A stretch of DNA of 64,000 nt from Maratus speciosus (GCA_963932465.1 OZ010792.1:186777377-186841376); one strand, 5' to 3'. Shown: positions 48,461 to 59,356, numbered from the stretch's first letter. The notes: a model not told the origin generated them from the letters alone. Program-made: numbers and translations.

Positions 48461-48715
48461 TAAACTGTGAAGTTTTGTCACTGTATTCTGAGTGTGTTGG
48501 AAAGTGTTACATAAGCTATGCTGGACGCATGATTTTTCGTTCTTGTTTATATCTCCAACTGTTACCGATGTTATGCGAGGATCTTAGATTTTTCGAAAAG
48601 CTGTCAAATTCTCTTTTCTACCTGTCATCCGTCTCTATACATTCTTCTAACTCGGATCCTATGCAGTTAAACCATAGCATTGGCCCCGATTATATAAAAT
48701 TTCTAGTCTCCTTAA

Positions 48716-48993
48716 GGCTATTATTAACTGTTCTGCTCAACAAGCGTAAAACGTTTTGACACATTTACAAATTCATTTTTTAACCGAAAGATATAAAATG
48801 GGAAAGCCTGGCCATGGAAGCGATTTGGAATTGAATTGCTTTATCCATTTTTGATCAATAAATTACCTATTGAATTATAAGCGACTCTGATCACGTGACA
48901 AACGTATTTCCCCGCTCTTTAGTGGTTATTCTCGCAGAAATTCGGTTGAAAACGTCCACTTTGACACTATTTTCTGAAAGATCTATACAGTTT

Positions 48994-49029
<36 letters not shown>

Positions 49030-49144
49030 ATAAACAGCTCGAATACATAGTTTCTGAACAACGCCAGCTAGTTTCATGCATTTTTGAACAAAAATAAATT
49101 AAAACTTATGTCAGAAAGTTGCCCTTTTGAATTTGAGAACACCC
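48716..49144. mobile_element. TTAA-flanked miniature element, copy 2
   Basis: TTAA lies at 48712-48715 and 49145-49148. On the minus strand it matches copy 1 (1403-1819), including GTTTTGACACATTTACAAATTC on the plus strand here, and the right end GAGAACACCC. A 31-base poly-A tract (48996-49026) interrupts it. The 94-codon frame at 48475-48759 enters its left end and is not recognised. Confidence 0.7.
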
Positions 49145-49148
49145 TTAA

Positions 49149-49622
49149 AGAAGCGTTGTGAGGAGAAAAAATATCATTAGATGATGAATTCAAAGCATTT
49201 TTGTGTAATTGGCTTCATGCACGTCCTTATTCTGGTAATTATACAAAAATAAAACAACTTTCAATATGTTGGGAAAAGCGTGCATAGATATCAAAGAAAG
49301 CTATGTAGAAAAATAACATTGGTACAGTTTTGGTAATTAATGTTTTTCAAATAATCTATTTAAAATTATATTTTATTTACCTCCTTTTTTTTTTTTTCTA
49401 TCTATAGATTCAATGCTTTCAATTAAATTTTTCCCCAAATATCAATTACGTTTCACATTTTTTTTTTCTGAACGAAATGAATGGAAGTTGTGGAGTATGA
49501 ATGTTTTAAAAGGTTCTCTAAACTTGTTCTTATGGAAATTTTGAGACCTTGTTGTAAATAGCACGCAAATTACAATTATGTTTTCTTCACGAGATTTCTT
49601 TAAAGTCTGAAGATTAGTAATA
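49149..49622. other. No gene seen
   Basis: AT-rich DNA with no supported feature. Confidence 0.4.
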
Positions 49623-50268
49623 TACCGGATGATTCAAACTAAGGTAATATCAATTATCTCTGTAACAGCTGATGTTAGAAATATATTTCCAGTTACAAAA
49701 AACTTATAAATCAAGTACATCTTTTAGATATGACTCGTTTTACAAGGGACTACATACATATTAAAGTACGAAATTAAATTTTTATAGCGCCCTCTTTTAC
49801 TACAACTTATACTTAGAAAATGGTCCTCTGCGTCTAAGAAGGCTATTAAAAAAAAAAAAAAAAAACTCGTTTTTTACAATCAAAACTAACCGGGTTAAGA
49901 TACTTGTAACTTTTCAGTGTTGCCCGACACTAAAACCTTTCTATTTTTAGTGCCGGAAAACAATGAAAATTCATGAAATTCAGAATATCTTGACTTGGTA
50001 GATTTAAGCCGCAAAAGAATGGGACTTTTTTAAAGGTCTTTCTTATGCGCAAGGTAACATTTTTCTAAATGTACGATGTATAAAAAGGGAGTCCCATAAA
50101 AAATTAAATTTCGTATTTTAATATGTTTATAGCCTCTTGTAAAGCAAGTGCAGTATCTGAAAGCTATTCTTGATTTGTATAATTTTTGTAATTAAAAGTA
50201 TGCGTCTATCTATCATCAGCGGTTTAAAAAAAAAAAATCGCCGTTACCTCTGTTTGAATCACCGGGTA
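49623..50268. mobile_element. Small fold-back element
   Basis: The left end TACCGGATGATTCAAAC and the right end GTTTGAATCACCGGGTA are inverted, and the arms extend over 200 bp with gaps. CCAGTTACAAAAA and TACGAAAT lie 66 and 144 bp from the left tip, close to the spacing in the elements at 20334 and 41713. No transposase is seen. Confidence 0.7.
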
Positions 50269-50650
50269 CAAGCAATCACACATAATGCTCTTGTTTTCAA
50301 GAAGCATACATTCTCAAAATTGATCAAATAATTCTTTAGCAGTTCTTTATATTTCATTCTCTCTTTCCAGAGATTGTTAATTAACTTTAGAAGTTATATA
50401 GTTTCATAACAAAATCTATTTCAAATAATCTCTCTATTCTAAAAAAGTCCTTCCGGCCAGTGCCGGGAGGAAGAGGTAGCTTTCATATTCTTTATTTTTA
50501 AAAAGCAAGCTTATATTATTCAAACACACGAAGCTCAATTTAATGGAAACCGATTATAGGAGATTCAATCCTAATCTTTATCAATACTAAATCATTATGA
50601 ATGAGAATTTCGCGAAATTAGTCAGTTTTATCAAAGCTGCTTTTATTTAA
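50269..50650. other. No gene seen
   Basis: AT-rich DNA. TCCGGCCAGTGCCGGGAGGA near 50453 is a small GC-rich inverted patch without assigned meaning. Confidence 0.4.
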
Positions 50651-50659
50651 AGTAACTTA

Positions 50660-52120
50660 TATTTGGTTACCAAATTCGGCGATATCTTGAAGTTCCTGCC
50701 ATTTTAAAACAATATGGTGAATGAGGCTAACGAGTGAACTTGGTTGAGACCTTAATAATTCCTGTGCACATACTCACTCACATCGGAATCGGTTGATATA
50801 TACAAGTTCTGTCGCAGGCAAAAAATCACATTTTTCAAAATGTCACCCACATTAAAAATTCAAACTGCTATATCTGAGCCATTTTCTAAGATAAAGACAA
50901 AACAAAAAATGCTCCGGAATCCTTATATCATGGTCAAATACTTAAGAAAGAAACCTTTTCTAATTTCTAATTTTTTTGCACCTCACTTTAAATATAATTT
51001 TTTTATTTAATTTAATGGCCTCCATTTTGAAACAAGATGGCTGATGAAGCTGGCCAGCGAACTTGGTCGAGACATTACGATATACTATCCACATGCCTTC
51101 TTACATCGAAATAGGTTAATAAATACGCGTGTTATCACGTGACAAATATCAGATCGTTCCAAAATTTCAGCCATGCTAGAAATTCAAAGTGCTACAATTC
51201 AACCATTTTTTAACATATATACGAAACAAAAACTGCTCCGGAATCTTTGTATCAAGGTCAAACACATAAAAATCTTTTTCTATTTTCAATTTTTGATAAC
51301 TCATTTTAAATTTTAAATTTATTTTTTTAAATGGCAGCCCTTTTGAAACAAGATAGCGAATGAAGCTGACCAACGAACTCGGTCAAGACATTGGTATGTA
51401 CTATGTGCACACCAAGTTACATCCAAATCGGTTCATAAATACGCCTATTATCGCGTGACAAATATCAGGCTGTTTCAAAATATCAGCCACAATAGAAATT
51501 TAAAATACTATAACTCAGCGATTTTTTTAGATATAGAAGAAAAAAAAACTGTTCCGGAATCTTGGTATTAAGGTCAAACACATACAAAAAAATCTTTTTC
51601 ATTTTCCAATTTTTTGGTACCTCATTTTAAATTAGAAATTTTTTTTTTTAATTTTAAATGACCGCCATTTTGAAACAAGATGGCGGATGAAGCTGGCGTA
51701 CGAACTCGGTCGAGAAATTGCTACGTATTATGTATACACCAAGGTACATCCAAACAGATTCATAAATACGCCTGTTATCGCGCGACAAAAATCAGGTCGT
51801 TTCAAAATGTCAGCCCCGCTAGAAATTCAAAGTGCTATAACAGCTGTTTTTTAAGATATAGGCGAAACAAAAACTGCTCCGGAATCTTTGTATCAAGGTC
51901 AAACACATAAGAAAAAAATATTTTTCATTTTTAAATTTTTTGGTACCACATTTCAAATTTAAAATTTTTTTTTAAATTTTAAATGGCCGCCATTTTGAAA
52001 CAATATGGCGGATGAAGCTGGCCAACGAACTCGGTCGAGACATTGGTTTGTACTATGTACATACCGAGTTTCATCCAAATCGGTTCATAAATACGAGAGT
52101 TACAGTGTGACAAAGATCAG
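50660..52120 (+). repeat. Satellite array, about 4.5 units of about 325 bp
   Basis: The phrase CCATTTTGAAACAAGATGGC (or a variant) recurs about every 316-327 bp; its TTTTGAAAC or TTTTAAAAC core starts at 50702, 51025, 51341, 51668 and 51993. Each unit continues with GATGAAGCTGGCCAACGAAC, CATCCAAATCGGTTCATAAA and GCTCCGGAATCTTTGTATCA. The last unit ends at the TA run at 52121. Open frames within it (51176-51373 minus, 51680-51910) translate the repeat. Confidence 0.9.
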
Positions 52121-52148
52121 ATATATATATATATATATATATATATAT
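52121..52148. repeat. TA microsatellite
   Basis: An uninterrupted AT/TA run of 28 bp at the end of the 325-bp satellite. Confidence 0.95.
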
Positions 52149-52800
52149 TACCATTAATTAAACATAACCTACCACCGTCAATTATTATGAATTAAAGCTG
52201 TAAGTATTTAAAAAAAAAAATATTATAAGAATTATTATGGAAGAAAAAAGAAAAAAGTGGACACCGACAAAAATTGAAAAGCTTATATATTGAATTACGT
52301 TATCAAGGGCACAGAATTCAATGATATAAGCAAAATGGTCGTTTTCTGTGGGAAAAATAAGCTAAAGCTAAAATTAATTTTCCCCTGTGCCCGAACAACC
52401 ACTAAAATCAAGTGAATTGATTAAAAATGAAAGCAGAATAGAAACAAATAATATGAAATGGAAGAATCAATAAAACGTATTTAAATATTTATAGGATATA
52501 AAATTTAAATAATAAACACCATACCGATTAATATTTCAGTATTTTACAAAAATCCATGTGCACATGTCTACCAGTATATCAAAAAGATTAAGGTGAATAA
52601 AACAGTTAAGAAATCACACTAAATGATACCAAAGGATGCAGTTAATACATTTTGAAATAAAATTTGAAATACCTTGTAAAACAAATTTAATCTAATATAA
52701 AATAAATAGATATTAATTACATTATTTAAAATGCACTATTAAATTAATAGATAACAGTTTAACAATATCGTCAAAATTTAGCTAAAAATACACCCTGGTG
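52149..52800. other. Unassigned AT-rich DNA between two TA runs
   Basis: No open frame or repeat is seen. It could be flanking DNA, or a distal part of the Penelope-like insertion if the TA run at 52121 is the true boundary. Confidence 0.35.
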
Positions 52801-52821
52801 TATATATATATATATATATAT
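52801..52821. repeat. TA microsatellite, likely 3' border of the Naiad element
   Basis: A (TA)10 run lies directly next to the presumed 3' untranslated region of the Penelope-like element. Confidence 0.8.
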
Positions 52822-55800
52822 TGAAAAATCCAAATTCACATAATTTATTACACGAAAAAACATCTAACAAACTGTAACTAAAACAATAATTAACAAAACC
52901 AAGAGTAACTAAGAAAAAACTAAACATGAAGACAAGTGGTCAAGGCTTATGACTTGTACTGCGGGGTTAAACATGTTTTACGTGCACAACATTCCCCCTC
53001 ACTTGCCGAGACCAAACAAATAGAAATTGAAAGAAATGAAAACCACAAACTAACCCGATAGCCGTCAAATGAAGTCTGTGAATATCCTCACCGCTAAGCT
53101 ATTTTCGATAGGAATCACGTATCGATAAATCACCATCATCGAACAATTCCAATATTTTATTTCGATAGCTTTTTTTCTTGATAAAATTGAAAGTCAAATC
53201 ATTCAGAAAATGTATTGGGTAATTTTGTTTACGGGCGTTTATGTAAAGGTTATAAATTTCACCAACCAATTTATCAACATTTGAACACAAATTTGCAATA
53301 CGATTTAAACCATTTAAATATATATTTCTAGAAATTGAAACATACACGTTACTATTAAAGTTTAATATTTTTATTGTATCAAAATCAAAATAATTTCTTT
53401 TATCATAAATACTATATACTAAAATTCCTTTTATAATCTCCAAATTAACGTCCAAGTAGTTGACACTGCCCTGATCATCCGAAGCACTCTTTAAATTCAA
53501 AGTGTCTGGATAACATTTAAATTGATAAATTTCTTTATTGTTATTCAGCTCAACCACCAAAACATCATCTATATATCTGTATATCTTTAAGTCTTTTTCC
53601 AACAATAAACCGGCTTCATATGTAAACAGATAAATATCTGCAAGGATGGAGCTACAACTCCCCCCCATTGGAATACCTCTCACTTGTTTATATATTTGTT
53701 TCCCTTCATACCGATAATTTTCGTAAACAACAAATTGAAATAAATCGGTGAATATTTCAATACTGATATCTTTCTCTCTAGATTTCTTGAAAAAATCCAT
53801 AACTCTGTACTTCAAATCATCTAAATTTATGCTATTATACAAATCCTCGAAATCGTATGTATATAATCCTGTAATTTTTTTCAGCTTTTTTAAACTTTTT
53901 ATAAGTTCATAGCTATTTTTTATTACTATCGAAGAATATTCATTTATAACCTGATCGAAAATCTTTTTTAATATATTCAGCAATTTTTTATTTACACATT
54001 CCAGGTAAGAACCAAACCCACAAGTTACAGTTCTAAAAGTAATTGGGTTTTTATGGAATTTTGGAATCATTACAAGATAAGGAAATTCCACACTATTTTG
54101 CTTTGATTTTATTTTTTTATAAAACGCCTTCACTCTGTTTACAATAACTTGTTTAGTAGTTTTTAGTAGTTGATAATTTCCCTCATTATTGTAGGTTTCC
54201 CTTAGAATATCTCCGTATAATTTTTTACATATTATAGCATAGTTGGTGTTAGCTTTATCCACATACGTAATGATAAAATCATCCTGTAGATTTTTTACTG
54301 ATTTAATCAAATCTTTGTAAGATTCTCCCGAGACACCCTCAAAATCTTTTTGGTAAAAGCCTTGAAATTCTTTTAAAATATAGTGCCTCCATTCCTCAAA
54401 AACGCTTTTTGGTAAACCATATTTATATATTAATTTTTGAATGAAGATATCTATATTATTTGACAAACGTTTTATAGCTAACCCTCTACTCACAACTCTC
54501 CTCAATCTGTATTTTGTACCATATCTCATGTAATTTCTGAGATTTGCGTCTGCCACTATAGTAAGATCCCCGGTAAGAATATGTCCGTAATTTGAATTAA
54601 CGCATTTATTATATTCAACTTTATTACAATGAAAAATACTGTTCTCAATACAACTCTGTAAATTCCTAGAGTAACTGTTGTAGTTAAAAATAACTCTGCC
54701 TAATGGTTTATCGTATTTGTAAGCTTTAATAATATGTATGTTTTTATCCGGCAGGTAATCATTATACTTATTTAAAATTCCCTTAAAATTAGCACCCCTA
54801 AAATGGTGCCCCATGTAATCCAATACACAATAAATCTTATTCTCTATATTAACTTTGTTGTTTTTCAACTCAATGTAACCATTAAGTTTCTGCTTACCTA
54901 TTCTGAATCTCAACAGATCAAACCCTATATCTATATTTCCGTTACCTTTATGTTCGTATAATTCTCTCAATAAATCGGGAATTAACTTCTTTTTCACATT
55001 GAAAATTATGTATTTTATTGTTTTAATAATATTGCCGGAATTAATATTGACAATAGCATTTTTAATATCCTTACTACAAATTAGATCATTAACCTTGACA
55101 TCCTGTTTATTATGTAACTCACACTCACAACTCAAATCGTGATTAATTTTTTCATAGACTGACTCTTTCAATATTGTATTTCTAAAATTCTTCAAAACAT
55201 TAATTTGATCAAACATAACATTTAAACCATAAGGGTACACTGTACCGTATTTAGCCATCATATTCCTTTCACATATTAGTCTTTCAGCCTTGTTTGCAAC
55301 TATATGCAAAATCGATATTTCAATATTATCAATTCCATGTTTTGCAAAATGTACTATTTCCATCTCCTGTTCTTCCCTCGCACTCGTTATCTTTCTTATA
55401 TCTTTTTTGTGGTTGTTAAATCTTATATTAAAAGGACTAGACGTTTGTCCTATGTAAGACATGTTACAAATTTTACATTTTAATCTATGCACACAGTTAA
55501 ATACCTTACAAAAGTTTACACAATTTTCATCCACGGCATTACAGTTATCCTTTTCAGCATGGATGCAGACTTTACATCTTTTATCTTTGCATTTCTTAAA
55601 TTTTAAATAATTTTTCCCCCTCTCATTTCTCATACTTTTATTGTAAAAATATCTAGTTTTATATTTCTTCTCTACCATACTGGTCTTCTCTACCTTCTCC
55701 TTTATATCTGAAATTTTACTGTTGTAAACATATCTAGTTTTATATCTAGTACTACCACTCACTGTTGAATCCATAACATTTTTATAACAATTAAAATTAC

Positions 55801-56464
55801 TGTTTTTACTGTAGTTTCCATACATTTTATAATTTTTATTCAACTTTTTAATTTTTTCATAAATTACATGATCCCGGCTCTCCCCCTCATATCTGAAAGT
55901 ATCTCTACTCTCTCCAGTCTGTTCATCCACTTTATTATCCGAACCATGGTAACTTTTTGTCGATCCACTTCCTACCATGTAATCAGAAGCCGACCGGGCA
56001 CTATGGTCATTTTTCAATTCCCATATCTTGCCGGTATCGTAATCATAACCAGTTTTACAATTCATAACTCAAAAAAATATTTTGTGTAGACAAACGGTAC
56101 ACAAAGTTATTAACTTCAAAATATTACCATATCAAAACTAGTACGCCAACTACTACTCCAAGTTCAATAACCACATAATTTCCAACAAAATCAAGCACTT
56201 ATCGGACATATAAAAGCCATTAATCACTGAAGAATAGGGAGATCCAGAATCATGCAAACATTAAATAATTAACACAATAAATAAATTAATTAACAAACAT
56301 TAAAACCATAAGAACCAAAAACCACTTGCCACTCCAACCAGTAACAGTATAAACAAACTAACCACATTTCAGTCCATAATCAGTACACAGTGTAATAACC
56401 GACTCGACTTCCGCCCTTAAGTTCACTACACAAATCCATACAACTCATAACACTCCATTTACAC

Positions 56465-56465
<1 letters not shown>
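52822..56465 (-). mobile_element. Naiad-type Penelope-like retroelement, apparently complete
   Basis: One intact 988-codon frame is preceded on the minus strand by about 400 bp of leader (56066-56465) and followed by about 275 bp of trailer (52822-53098). TA microsatellite lies at both edges. Naiads are described as Penelope-like elements with the nuclease at the N-terminus, a CxC linker and a bias for microsatellite targets, and all three traits are seen here. The leader and trailer are not obviously copies of each other, so a pseudo-LTR was not found by eye. The exact ends are inferred from the TA runs. Confidence 0.75.
53099..56065 (-). CDS. Naiad-type Penelope-like protein: GIY-YIG endonuclease and reverse transcriptase
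   Basis: The protein should nick target DNA with the nuclease and copy element RNA with the reverse transcriptase. Residues 1-150 are lysine- and tyrosine-rich and unrecognised, with small internal repeats (GESRD at 51 and 61; YKTRY at 108 and 135). Cysteines at 159, 164, 167, 175, 182, 186, 191, 197 and 200 precede SYIGQT (203-208). R215, H219, H239/H243 and a Glu at 261 or 266 fit the Cys/His-bearing GIY-YIG fold of this group. CEC at 313-315 is the CxC motif. Reverse transcriptase blocks follow: VDKANTNYAII (602-612), PYLVMIPKFHKNP (662-674), YTYDFEDLYNSI with catalytic D738, RGIPMGGSCSS (796-806), YRYIDDVLVV with D833/D834, and NYLDVNL (869-875). The order nuclease then reverse transcriptase marks Naiad/Chlamys, not canonical Penelope. 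About 280 residues between CxC and the first block may include the fingers insertion. There is no in-frame UGA, so this is a cysteine form, unlike the known selenoprotein Naiads. The frame starts at ATG 56065-56063, with TGA two codons upstream, and ends at TAG 53101-53099. Confidence 0.9.
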   Translation of the reverse strand: MNCKTGYDYDTGKIWELKNDHSARSASDYMVGSGSTKSYHGSDNKVDEQTGESRDTFRYEGESRDHVIYEKIKKLNKNYKMYGNYSKNSNFNCYKNVMDSTVSGSTRYKTRYVYNSKISDIKEKVEKTSMVEKKYKTRYFYNKSMRNERGKNYLKFKKCKDKRCKVCIHAEKDNCNAVDENCVNFCKVFNCVHRLKCKICNMSYIGQTSSPFNIRFNNHKKDIRKITSAREEQEMEIVHFAKHGIDNIEISILHIVANKAERLICERNMMAKYGTVYPYGLNVMFDQINVLKNFRNTILKESVYEKINHDLSCECELHNKQDVKVNDLICSKDIKNAIVNINSGNIIKTIKYIIFNVKKKLIPDLLRELYEHKGNGNIDIGFDLLRFRIGKQKLNGYIELKNNKVNIENKIYCVLDYMGHHFRGANFKGILNKYNDYLPDKNIHIIKAYKYDKPLGRVIFNYNSYSRNLQSCIENSIFHCNKVEYNKCVNSNYGHILTGDLTIVADANLRNYMRYGTKYRLRRVVSRGLAIKRLSNNIDIFIQKLIYKYGLPKSVFEEWRHYILKEFQGFYQKDFEGVSGESYKDLIKSVKNLQDDFIITYVDKANTNYAIICKKLYGDILRETYNNEGNYQLLKTTKQVIVNRVKAFYKKIKSKQNSVEFPYLVMIPKFHKNPITFRTVTCGFGSYLECVNKKLLNILKKIFDQVINEYSSIVIKNSYELIKSLKKLKKITGLYTYDFEDLYNSINLDDLKYRVMDFFKKSREKDISIEIFTDLFQFVVYENYRYEGKQIYKQVRGIPMGGSCSSILADIYLFTYEAGLLLEKDLKIYRYIDDVLVVELNNNKEIYQFKCYPDTLNLKSASDDQGSVNYLDVNLEIIKGILVYSIYDKRNYFDFDTIKILNFNSNVYVSISRNIYLNGLNRIANLCSNVDKLVGEIYNLYINARKQNYPIHFLNDLTFNFIKKKSYRNKILELFDDGDLSIRDSYRK

Positions 56466-56556
<91 letters not shown>
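56466..56556. repeat. Interrupted TA microsatellite, likely 5' border of the Naiad element
   Basis: Two TA runs of about 50 and 38 bp are separated by CGG. It is the longest TA tract in the window and lies just upstream of the element's leader. Confidence 0.9.
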
Positions 56557-56558
<2 letters not shown>

Positions 56559-58732
56559 ACTTTTGAACGGAGGGTGGTTTCGGGGTCTGGGGGTCATGAT
56601 CGATGAAAATATACCAAAATATTTTGAAATCGCTTTCCTCCGAACGGCTGCAATAGGTAGCTTTTTGTAATGAAAGCTACCTAAAAAAAGTAACTAACAC
56701 TGTCACCGCTGCCTAAATGAATTTTTTGTGACTGGAGGTTTTTCTTTGCTAATATTAAGAAAACTACTGCATGCAAAAATATGAAAATTGGTACTATTAT
56801 AGAAAAATGTTTGATAAACACGCTGAAGCAGAAAGTTTTAAAATCGAAGTATTATTTTAAGATATATTAAATGTTAAATTCGTTCAAAATCGTTCTAATA
56901 AAAAAATTTTATAGGAGCAAAAACTGCACATAGGAATTTAATTATTTTTTCTAAGGATATACATTACAAGCTCGCAATATGCAGACTGCATTTATTTTTA
57001 TAATTTGACAAATTTTTTGAGCGGTTTTTCAACTTTTTGTTCAACATTTCGAGAGATATTTTTATCATATTTTAGAAAAGGTTATTATTTTAAATTGTTG
57101 CCAATTGTAAAAACAGCGCAAAGAATAAAATTTTCTTTAAATTAAAAAATTATTTCACGTGACTATTAAAAACAAAAAAAACTTTCAAATTAGAATTGAA
57201 TGATTGCGTGTTAACAGGAGGAAAATATTGAAAATTACAAAATTGTATTTACATGTGAAAACTTTAAAATAATAAATGGGGTAATAAATCCAGTAAATGT
57301 AAGAAATTACGTCATATTTAAAATGGCCAAACAATAATATTGCCAAACAGTTTAAATTTACAAATATTTTACACGAGACATTTATTTCACATTTCGAAAT
57401 GATCTTTGTAACTATTATTGCTAAGCTGCGCTTACTAAGAAAGCGCAGATAATAACATTTCCTTTATAATAACAAAAGTATTTTCATGTGAATATTAAAA
57501 AAAGAAAGACAACTTTGGCGAAAATTATTAAACAGGTTCAAAACAAAACTTTTAAATTGTCTTATTTAAAACAATTTTCTTATAGCATTGTTAAAAAAAT
57601 ATCGGAATCAAAGAGTGTTTAATTCATTTTTATATTAGATTATTTTCAAATGTTTAACTGGTCTTTAATCAAACACGAAAACAGCCTTAAAATTCCCCAA
57701 TCAAAGGGAAATGAATAGAAACCTGTTTACAGGGAGATCGACAGTGGTTTTTTAATTAGAATGCAATCTTCTGTAATCTTTTTAAAGCCGATCAAATTAG
57801 CATGTTTTTAGAATCTGTGGCATCTGAACTGGGGTTGGGGAGCGTAGCTCCGATGGACCAGGACACCCTAGTTTCATTAAAAATGTATATTTCAAACAAT
57901 ATAAACATTTCTAAAAGAAAGAAAAATTCCTCTGAATATTTATTTTCTGTATTATTATTTTCGGTTGGGTATATATATATATATAAAACACATGAAATTA
58001 TATACTCACAACGAATAACAAAATTATTTCTCGCATGGTGAAACCTGATTTTGTCATTTTTTTAAATACAATGAAAGCGAAGATGCAGAGAACTAGTTAG
58101 AATGTTAGCACAATTATGCTGTAAATTTTGAATAAGTAATTCGTTTTGACCACCTGAGGAAAATAATCCATGAAGTTTGTAATTTCAGTAATGTTAAAGT
58201 TTTTACATGCTTAATCTATGCCAGTCAGAACTACATTTATGCCATGACATATTAACTCTAATTTTAAGGTAGTAAAATGGCAAATTGCTTTTCGCATTCA
58301 GAATGTTTTCAGAAGTAGCGAATAGCTTCCTCGAATAATAAGTGCTTCATTTTTAAAGAATCGTCAGTAATTGACAGTTTAATAGCATGTTGTGATTACT
58401 AATAGGAACTTTTCGATGTGCAATTGTGTTTTGGGAGCAAGCAAAAACAATATTATATAGCCAACAAAAATTATTTTTTCAAATTAACTTCTTAAACAAA
58501 ATTAAAATTATAAATGTTGTTTTAAAATGGAAATTTGTTCTTTGACTGTGACATATGGACAATTTTATGATTTTTGTTTAATGCATTTCGTTTTAAATTT
58601 AATTCATAAAATTATTGAAATATTGCGCTGTTTCTCTAAGAGGTTTTTAAATATAATCTATTTATCTTTGTTGTCAATGTACAAAGTTTTCCAAAATGTT
58701 AAGGTTATGTGAGATTATAGGAACCAATCATG

Positions 58733-58734
<2 letters not shown>
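56557..58734. other. No gene seen
   Basis: AT-rich DNA. A hairpin GGTAGCTTTTTGTAATGAAAGCTACC lies at about 56658-56683. The frames at 57802-58041 and 58527-58712 match no recognised family. Confidence 0.4.

Positions 58735-58767
<33 letters not shown>
58735..58767. repeat. TA microsatellite
   Basis: A run of about 33 bp of AT/TA with no assigned element next to it. Confidence 0.95.
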
Positions 58768-58963
58768 ATTTATAAATTACAAAAGTATCTGTAATATGTA
58801 AGTTATAGTGCTATTTCCAATTTAAAAAAAATCGTCGTGGTAGATTATATAAAGTACACGTAACGAAATTTTGAATGGAGTGGCACATATCACAATATTA
58901 AAATATTTATTTGCTTAAAATACATTATAAAAACACATTAAAAGTAAATTAAAATCTATATTG

Positions 58964-59000
58964 ACATGTTTCAATTCTTTTACTGAGTCTCATCAGCATG
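58964..59000 (-). ncRNA. Hammerhead-ribozyme-like core
   Basis: On the minus strand CTGATGA (58996-58990) is followed by GACTC, a loop, GAATT and GAAAC (58972-58968). GACTC/GAATT forms stem II with one mismatch and one wobble. CATG flanks both sides of the core and could pair. Downstream TTTTAATGTGTTTTTA is shared with the 17.5-kb motif, which supports a common origin. Activity is unproven. Confidence 0.4.
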
Positions 59001-59356
59001 TATAACAGAAAATTACAAATACAATGCATATGAAAAATGGAAAAAAAATCATCGAATATAAACAAGTTATCATATAACGAGGCCTACATTTTCGCGATCG
59101 TACGTGTTCACTCTATGTCGCGACGCCATAAGTTGTCCAACCATTCAACACATAAATTCGGGATACGAAAAGATAATGTATCGTTACAAACTCCTGAACC
59201 TCTTAAATAAATTTCAATGGACTCTCTTATAAATAATTGTAAATAAAAAATAGACCTGTAGATTATTTTACTCTCGTTAAAAAGTAAGTTAATGTTCCCT
59301 ATTTGATTCAGCCGGAATAATGCCAGGTTGCTGGGTGAAAAAGTTCCACCAAATTC
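59001..59356. other. No gene seen
   Basis: A slightly GC-richer patch at about 59080-59170 has no open frame or fold that I can support. Confidence 0.4.

Noticed and set aside
56063..56077. TGA two codons upstream of the Naiad ATG read as selenocysteine
   Set aside because: Selenocysteine is known in some spider Naiads, but no conserved residues are visible upstream and no selenocysteine-insertion element could be identified.
52822..56465. Pseudo-LTR around the Naiad element
   Set aside because: The leader and trailer were compared by eye and share only short A/T-rich phrases, which is not enough to call a terminal repeat.
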